From positions 1 to 11,261 of the forward strand of contig JAOUGY010000106.1 of the NCBI GenBank assembly GCA_029865445.1: a stretch of DNA of 11,261 bases. Direction: 5' to 3'. Shown piece after piece: positions 6,570-11,261 of this stretch. Source of the DNA: Acidimicrobiia bacterium (GTDB lineage: Bacteria; Actinomycetota; Acidimicrobiia; Spongiisociales; ZC4RG35). The notes beneath the pieces were generated by a model. It was not told where the DNA came from. It ran no database searches and saw only the letters and a list, made by a program, of their open reading frames with translations. Positions within the stretch are counted from its first letter, which is position 1. Each line of letters begins with the position of its first letter. The position numbers were made by a program, and so were the translations under genes.

Positions 6570-8174
6570 ATGCGCGACCGAGTTTCGATCACCGAACTGA
6601 CACCGCTCTTGTTTCTGGAACGGTCGGCCGATGTCTTCGGTGACAAGCCTGCAATCCGGTACAAGGACGGCTCGATCACGTACGCGGAGATGAAGGCGCA
6701 CGTGAACCGGTTGGGGAGGGCGCTTCAGGCGGCCGGAGTGCGGCCGGGCGATCGTGTCGCCTACCTGATGCCCAACTTGCCCGAGATGCTCATCGGACAC
6801 TTCGGGGTGCCGCTCGTCCACGCGATCCTGGTGGCAATCAACACACGGCTGTCGGGCACCGAAATCGCATACATCCTCGATCATTCGGGCGCATCGATTC
6901 TCTTCGTCGACTCGGCCTTGTTTCCCACGGTCGAACCTCATCTTGGTGACCGCCCCAACCTCGAGCGCGTGATCGTCGTCCCCGATCCGCATTCGGGTGC
7001 GCCCGAGGTCGCGGGCCACACTCCGTACGAGGAGTTTCTGGCCGCGGGCACCGACGAGCCTCTGCCGTTCCGGGTGGACGACGAGGAGCGGATCATTTCA
7101 ATCAACTACACCTCGGGAACCACGGGACGCCCCAAGGGCGTGATGTACACCCACCGCGGGGCACATCTCAATGCCCTCGCCGAACTGCTGCACAGCAGGC
7201 ACACGCCCGACTCGGTGTACCTGTGGACGTTGCCCATGTTCCACTGCAACGGGTGGTGCACCACGTGGGGCCTCCCGGCGATTGGTGGCACCAGCGTCTG
7301 TCTGCGGGCGGTCGACCCGGGCGAGATCTGGCGTTTGATCGGATCCGAAGGTGTCACCCACCTCAATGCCGCTCCCACCGTGCTGATCTCGATGGTGAAC
7401 GACTCCGGCGCCGCTCCTTTTGGTCGCGACTTCGTCGTGACGACCGCCGGTGCGCCCCCTTCTCCGACGATCATCGCCCAGATGGCCGAACTGGGGGCGG
7501 AGACCGTGCACGTGTACGGACTCACCGAGACCTACGGGCCCTACACGGTATGCGAGGTCCGTACCGAATGGTCGGACAAGCCGGATCCGGAGCGGTTTGG
7601 CCTCATCGCCCGTCAGGGGGTCGCCTACATCGGAGCCGACCCGATCAGGGTCGTCGATCAGCAGATGAACGACGTCCCCCGGGACGGCGCCACCATGGGC
7701 GAAGTGGTCATGAAAGGCAACAACGTGATGGCCGGCTACTACGACGACGCCGACGCCACCGAACGCGCCTTCAGCGGTGGGTGGTTCCACTCCGGCGACC
7801 TGGGTGTCTGGCACCCGGACGGCTACATCGAACTCCGGGACCGGGCCAAGGACATCATCATCTCCGGCGGCGAGAACATCTCGACCATCGAGGTGGAACA
7901 GGCCGTTGTCAGCCATCCCGACGTGCTCGAGGCGGCCGTCGTCTCGATGCCCCACGAAAAGTGGGGCGAGCGCCCCAAAGCGTTCGTCACGGTGAAGAGT
8001 GGTTCCACGGTCACCCCCGACGACATCGTCGAACACGTGAGGGACCTCCTCGCTCGTTTCAAGGTGCCGGACACAGTGGAGATCGTTCCCGAGTTGCCCA
8101 AGACCTCGACAGGAAAGATCCAGAAGTACGTGCTCAGAGAACGCCTGTGGAGCGGAGATCGCCGCATCAACTGA
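6570..8174 (+). CDS. AMP-dependent acyl-CoA synthetase (ANL superfamily)
   Basis: A 534-residue acid-thiol ligase that activates a carboxylic acid to an acyl-adenylate and transfers it to CoA. All ANL core motifs are present: the phosphate loop YTSGTTGRPKG (180-190), AAPT (268-271), YGLTE (316-320), GWFHSGDLGVWHPDGYIELRDR (404-425) with the ribose-binding Asp, the hinge region RAKDIIISGGENIS (425-438) and the C-terminal PKTSTGKIQK (510-519) with catalytic Lys516. The segment PMFHCNGWC (222-230) is typical of the medium/long-chain acyl-CoA synthetases close to plant AAE proteins and the bacterial methylmercaptopropionate ligase DmdB group. The acid cannot be assigned from sequence. The ATG at 6570 follows a TAGGCT -10 box. 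A GTG at 6513 would add 19 residues and run through the possible terminator. It lies beside the crotonase-like gene, so both may act on the same acyl-CoA. Confidence 0.94.
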   Translation: MRDRVSITELTPLLFLERSADVFGDKPAIRYKDGSITYAEMKAHVNRLGRALQAAGVRPGDRVAYLMPNLPEMLIGHFGVPLVHAILVAINTRLSGTEIAYILDHSGASILFVDSALFPTVEPHLGDRPNLERVIVVPDPHSGAPEVAGHTPYEEFLAAGTDEPLPFRVDDEERIISINYTSGTTGRPKGVMYTHRGAHLNALAELLHSRHTPDSVYLWTLPMFHCNGWCTTWGLPAIGGTSVCLRAVDPGEIWRLIGSEGVTHLNAAPTVLISMVNDSGAAPFGRDFVVTTAGAPPSPTIIAQMAELGAETVHVYGLTETYGPYTVCEVRTEWSDKPDPERFGLIARQGVAYIGADPIRVVDQQMNDVPRDGATMGEVVMKGNNVMAGYYDDADATERAFSGGWFHSGDLGVWHPDGYIELRDRAKDIIISGGENISTIEVEQAVVSHPDVLEAAVVSMPHEKWGERPKAFVTVKSGSTVTPDDIVEHVRDLLARFKVPDTVEIVPELPKTSTGKIQKYVLRERLWSGDRRIN

Positions 8175-8220
8175 ACCCACTTCCAAGAATTGGATCGCGC
8201 GGCGGCAGGCGCAGGGCTGC

Positions 8221-8226
8221 TACCGT
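8221..8226 (+). promoter_or_regulatory. -10-like box (TACCGT) upstream of pyrG
   Basis: TACCGT fits TANNNT and ends 8 bases before the in-frame GTG at 8235. Transcription would begin at or just before that GTG (leaderless), or give a leader of about 60 bases if translation starts at GTG 8295. There is no clear -35 at 16-18 bases; a TTGGAT at 8190 is too distant. Confidence 0.4.
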
Positions 8227-8234
8227 GGCCTCCC

Positions 8235-9923
<1,689 letters not shown>

Positions 9924-9942
9924 CGGTCGCCGAAACAGACGG

Positions 9943-9948
9943 CATGAT
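9943..9948 (+). promoter_or_regulatory. -10-like box (CATGAT) upstream of the Nudix gene
   Basis: CATGAT (four of six matches to TATAAT) lies in the 34-base pyrG-Nudix gap and ends 9 bases before the GTG at 9958. There is no Shine-Dalgarno sequence before that GTG, so either a near-leaderless transcript or read-through from pyrG would drive the gene. This is the weakest of the series. Confidence 0.28.
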
Positions 9949-9957
9949 GAACCGGTC

Positions 9958-10500
9958 GTGACCTTCGAGATCGTCCGATCCACGGTCCGCGCTCAGGGAC
10001 TCATCCTCGATCTCCTCGATGTCGAACTGCGTTCGCCCGACGGACGGACGGCACACCGGGACGTCGTCCGCCACGGAGGAGGCGTGGGGATACTCCCCAT
10101 CGACGGCGAGGACGTGGTTCTGATCAGCCAGTATCGGGCCGCAGTCGGGGGCCCGCTGCTGGAGATTCCGGCCGGAAAACTCGACTCGGCCGAGGAGCCA
10201 CCCGAGGAAGCGGCCGGACGCGAGCTGGAGGAGGAGATCGGCATGACACCCGGCCGGCTCATCGACCTCTTCCCGATGTTTCCCTCCCCGGGATACACCT
10301 CCGAGGTGATCCATTTGTATGCCGCCGCCGATCTCCGGCCGGTGGAACGCCGCCCGGACGGAGTTGAAGAGGATCACGCCCACATCGTCCGCGTCGGTCT
10401 CGACGATGCAATTGCCCGTGCCCGGAGTGGACAACTCGAGGATGCGAAGACCCGATTGGCCCTCCTCCTCTGGTCGGTGCTTCGCGACGACCAGGGATGA
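9958..10500 (+). CDS. Nudix hydrolase, ADP-ribose pyrophosphatase type
   Basis: A 180-residue Nudix hydrolase. The Nudix box runs from Gly73 to Met96 (GKLDSAEEPP then EEAAGRELEEEIGM), with the REL.EE.G core that binds the catalytic metal. It has one residue more than the standard G-x5-E-x7-RE spacing in its first loop, as I recall for the mycobacterial ADP-ribose pyrophosphatase. The preceding LLEIPAG (67-73), the later FPSPGYTSEV (108-117), and EEDHAHIVRV followed by LEDAKTRLALLL (160-171), are typical of ADP-ribose/nucleoside-diphosphate-sugar pyrophosphatases, which split ADP-ribose to AMP and ribose 5-phosphate. The start is the GTG giving MTFEIVRSTVRAQG. The two adjacent ATGs at 9944 and 9947 are in another frame. 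It follows pyrG by 34 bases, the same order as Rv1699-Rv1700 in M. tuberculosis. Confidence 0.92.
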   Translation: MTFEIVRSTVRAQGLILDLLDVELRSPDGRTAHRDVVRHGGGVGILPIDGEDVVLISQYRAAVGGPLLEIPAGKLDSAEEPPEEAAGRELEEEIGMTPGRLIDLFPMFPSPGYTSEVIHLYAAADLRPVERRPDGVEEDHAHIVRVGLDDAIARARSGQLEDAKTRLALLLWSVLRDDQG

Positions 10501-10660
10501 CGCCACCCTCGGGTCGCGGTCCGTTCGGCGGGGCGCGGGTGAAGTGAGGCCAACAGCGTCGGGTCACGCTATTGTCTTGCTCAGACCAGGTCCGTAAAGC
10601 TTGCGAAACCCGCACGAGGGGGTCGCCGCCTGGCCGCAGGATTCCACTCGAGGACCGCCA
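10501..10660 (+). promoter_or_regulatory. Intergenic region with a possible promoter and ribosome-binding site for the DksA/TraR gene
   Basis: This 160-base gap holds TATTGT at 10570-10575 (TANNNT, four of six to TATAAT), which would give a leader of about 75-80 bases. A clear Shine-Dalgarno GAGGA at 10650-10654, spaced 6 bases from the ATG at 10661, decides the start. The leader contains a small GACC-A-GGTC palindrome (10584-10592). I see no convincing terminator after the Nudix gene and no known riboswitch. Confidence 0.42.
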
Positions 10661-11005
10661 ATGGCAATCGATACCGCATCAGCGAAACAGTCCCTCATAG
10701 ACGAGAGGCAACGCCTCGTACACCAGCTCGAGGAGCTCGGTGCCACCGAGAGCGGAGATCTCCGCGCCGACGTCGACTACGGGGACGGATTCGCCGACGC
10801 CGGGGCGGCCACCGCCGAGAGAACCGAACGTCTCGGGTTGGCTGAGACGCTCAAGGCACAGCTCGACGCCGTCGATGCCGCCCTGGCGCGGATCGAAGAA
10901 GGCAACTACGGGGTGTGTGCGTCTTGTGGCACCGAGATCCCCGCGGCGAGGCTCGAAGCGAGGCCGGCGTCGATCCTGTGTGTGGACTGCAAGACCCGCC
11001 ACTGA
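10661..11005 (+). CDS. DksA/TraR-type C4 zinc-finger protein
   Basis: A 114-residue protein of the DksA/TraR family, whose members bind RNA polymerase through its secondary channel and alter promoter kinetics. An N-terminal charged helical hairpin (about 7-82) is followed by NYGVCASCG and ILCVDC, forming a Cys4 zinc finger with Cys86, Cys89, Cys107 and Cys110 (C-x2-C-x17-C-x2-C, the family spacing). At the expected coiled-coil tip the sequence is DYGDGFADAGAATAER (39-54). It keeps an AD.A-like element but not the exact DxxDxA of E. coli DksA, so DksA-like activity is not certain. It is shorter than E. coli DksA (151) and longer than TraR (73). The ATG is supported by GAGGA six bases upstream. 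A TTG further up would add 20 residues read from the leader. The HD-domain gene begins 4 bases after its stop. Confidence 0.9.
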   Translation: MAIDTASAKQSLIDERQRLVHQLEELGATESGDLRADVDYGDGFADAGAATAERTERLGLAETLKAQLDAVDAALARIEEGNYGVCASCGTEIPAARLEARPASILCVDCKTRH

Positions 11006-11009
11006 CCAC

Positions 11010-11261
11010 ATGCCCGGGTCCTGGACGCATCTGACCGCCCGTTTCTTCGACGTCGTAACCGCCCGGCCACTGAATACCGACGAAGACTCCTTCGTGGATG
11101 AGTTTCTGTCCCCGGTGGAGCGTTCCATGTTCGACGCTCAGAACACGGCTGATCAGCGCCACGGCGTCGAGTGCGGATTGGACGTGGCATCCACGACCGA
11201 ACGGCGGGACCTGGTCCGGGCGGCCATTCTCCACGATGTCGGCAAACGTCACTTTGGTCTA
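11010..11261 (+). CDS. HD-domain protein, N-terminal part (cut by window end)
   Basis: An open frame of 84 codons starts at ATG 11010 and runs off the window without a stop. Near the end it shows DQRHGVECGL (49-57) and AAILHDVGKRHFG (71-83), the first His (51) and the His75-Asp76 pair of an HD metal-dependent phosphohydrolase domain. The N-terminus FFDVVTARPLNTDE (12-25) precedes it without a signal peptide or membrane segment. HD enzymes usually hydrolyse phosphomonoesters, nucleotides or cyclic dinucleotides. No HD-GYP or RelA/SpoT partner domain is visible in this part, so the substrate cannot be named. It lies 4 bases after the DksA/TraR-like gene, with no good ribosome-binding site, which suggests an operon with coupled translation. 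I have seen similar short HD proteins in actinobacteria but cannot give a symbol. Confidence 0.75.
   Translation, partial: MPGSWTHLTARFFDVVTARPLNTDEDSFVDEFLSPVERSMFDAQNTADQRHGVECGLDVASTTERRDLVRAAILHDVGKRHFGL

Noticed and set aside
5703..8174. Crotonase plus acyl-CoA synthetase as DmdD/DmdB of dimethylsulfoniopropionate breakdown
   Set aside because: The synthetase resembles the DmdB neighbourhood of the family, but the crotonase lacks the catalytic glutamates that DmdD needs, and no DmdA or DmdC gene is present in the window.
7098..8186. Long open frame antisense to the acyl-CoA synthetase, and similar ones antisense to recN (4451-5497) and nadK (3172-4056)
   Set aside because: They mirror codon structure of strongly supported genes in GC-rich DNA, where antisense frames stay open by composition. 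Their translations show no recognisable motifs and are rich in Arg, Gly, Asp and His.
10504..10541. CACCC/GGGTG inverted repeat as a terminator after the Nudix gene
   Set aside because: The arms are short, pair imperfectly when extended, enclose a long loop and are not followed by a T tract.

Overview
This is a GC-rich, gene-dense chromosomal segment with housekeeping genes in an actinobacterial order. From memory, the run HAD phosphatase - small ORF - tlyA - NAD kinase - recN - (insert) - pyrG - Nudix hydrolase matches the Mycobacterium tuberculosis block Rv1692 to Rv1700. The composition, the apparent leaderless promoters and the mixture with acyl-CoA genes would fit a non-mycobacterial, possibly deep-branching actinobacterium such as an Acidimicrobiia member. 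That placement is inference.

Layout. (1) 1-1547: the 3' part of an M20 metallopeptidase gene, coupled by a GTGA overlap to a NagD-type HAD phosphatase gene. (2) 1532-2248, minus strand: a rhomboid-family intramembrane serine protease, tail-to-tail with the HAD gene (16-bp overlap) and divergent from the next operon. (3) 2286-5659: a tight operon of a 76-aa acidic protein, tlyA (rRNA 2'-O-methyltransferase), NAD kinase and recN. Its genes overlap by 4-5 bases or lie 1 base apart, and tlyA appears to use a CTG start. (4) 5703-8174: a crotonase-fold protein lacking both canonical catalytic glutamates, and an AMP-forming acyl-CoA synthetase. Each has its own apparent leaderless promoter. (5) 8235-10500: pyrG (CTP synthase) and an ADP-ribose-pyrophosphatase-like Nudix hydrolase. 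(6) 10661-11261: a DksA/TraR-type C4 zinc-finger protein, then the start of an HD-domain protein cut by the window edge.

The genes cover translation (TlyA), cofactor and nucleotide supply (NAD kinase, PyrG, Nudix), DNA repair (RecN) and acyl-CoA chemistry. I saw no mobile element, CRISPR array, tRNA or rRNA gene, and no evidence of a new multi-gene defence or biosynthetic system. The points most worth a second look are the CTG start of tlyA, the glutamate-less crotonase, the repeated -10 box placed 6-9 bases before start codons, and the acyl-CoA genes sitting between recN and pyrG.
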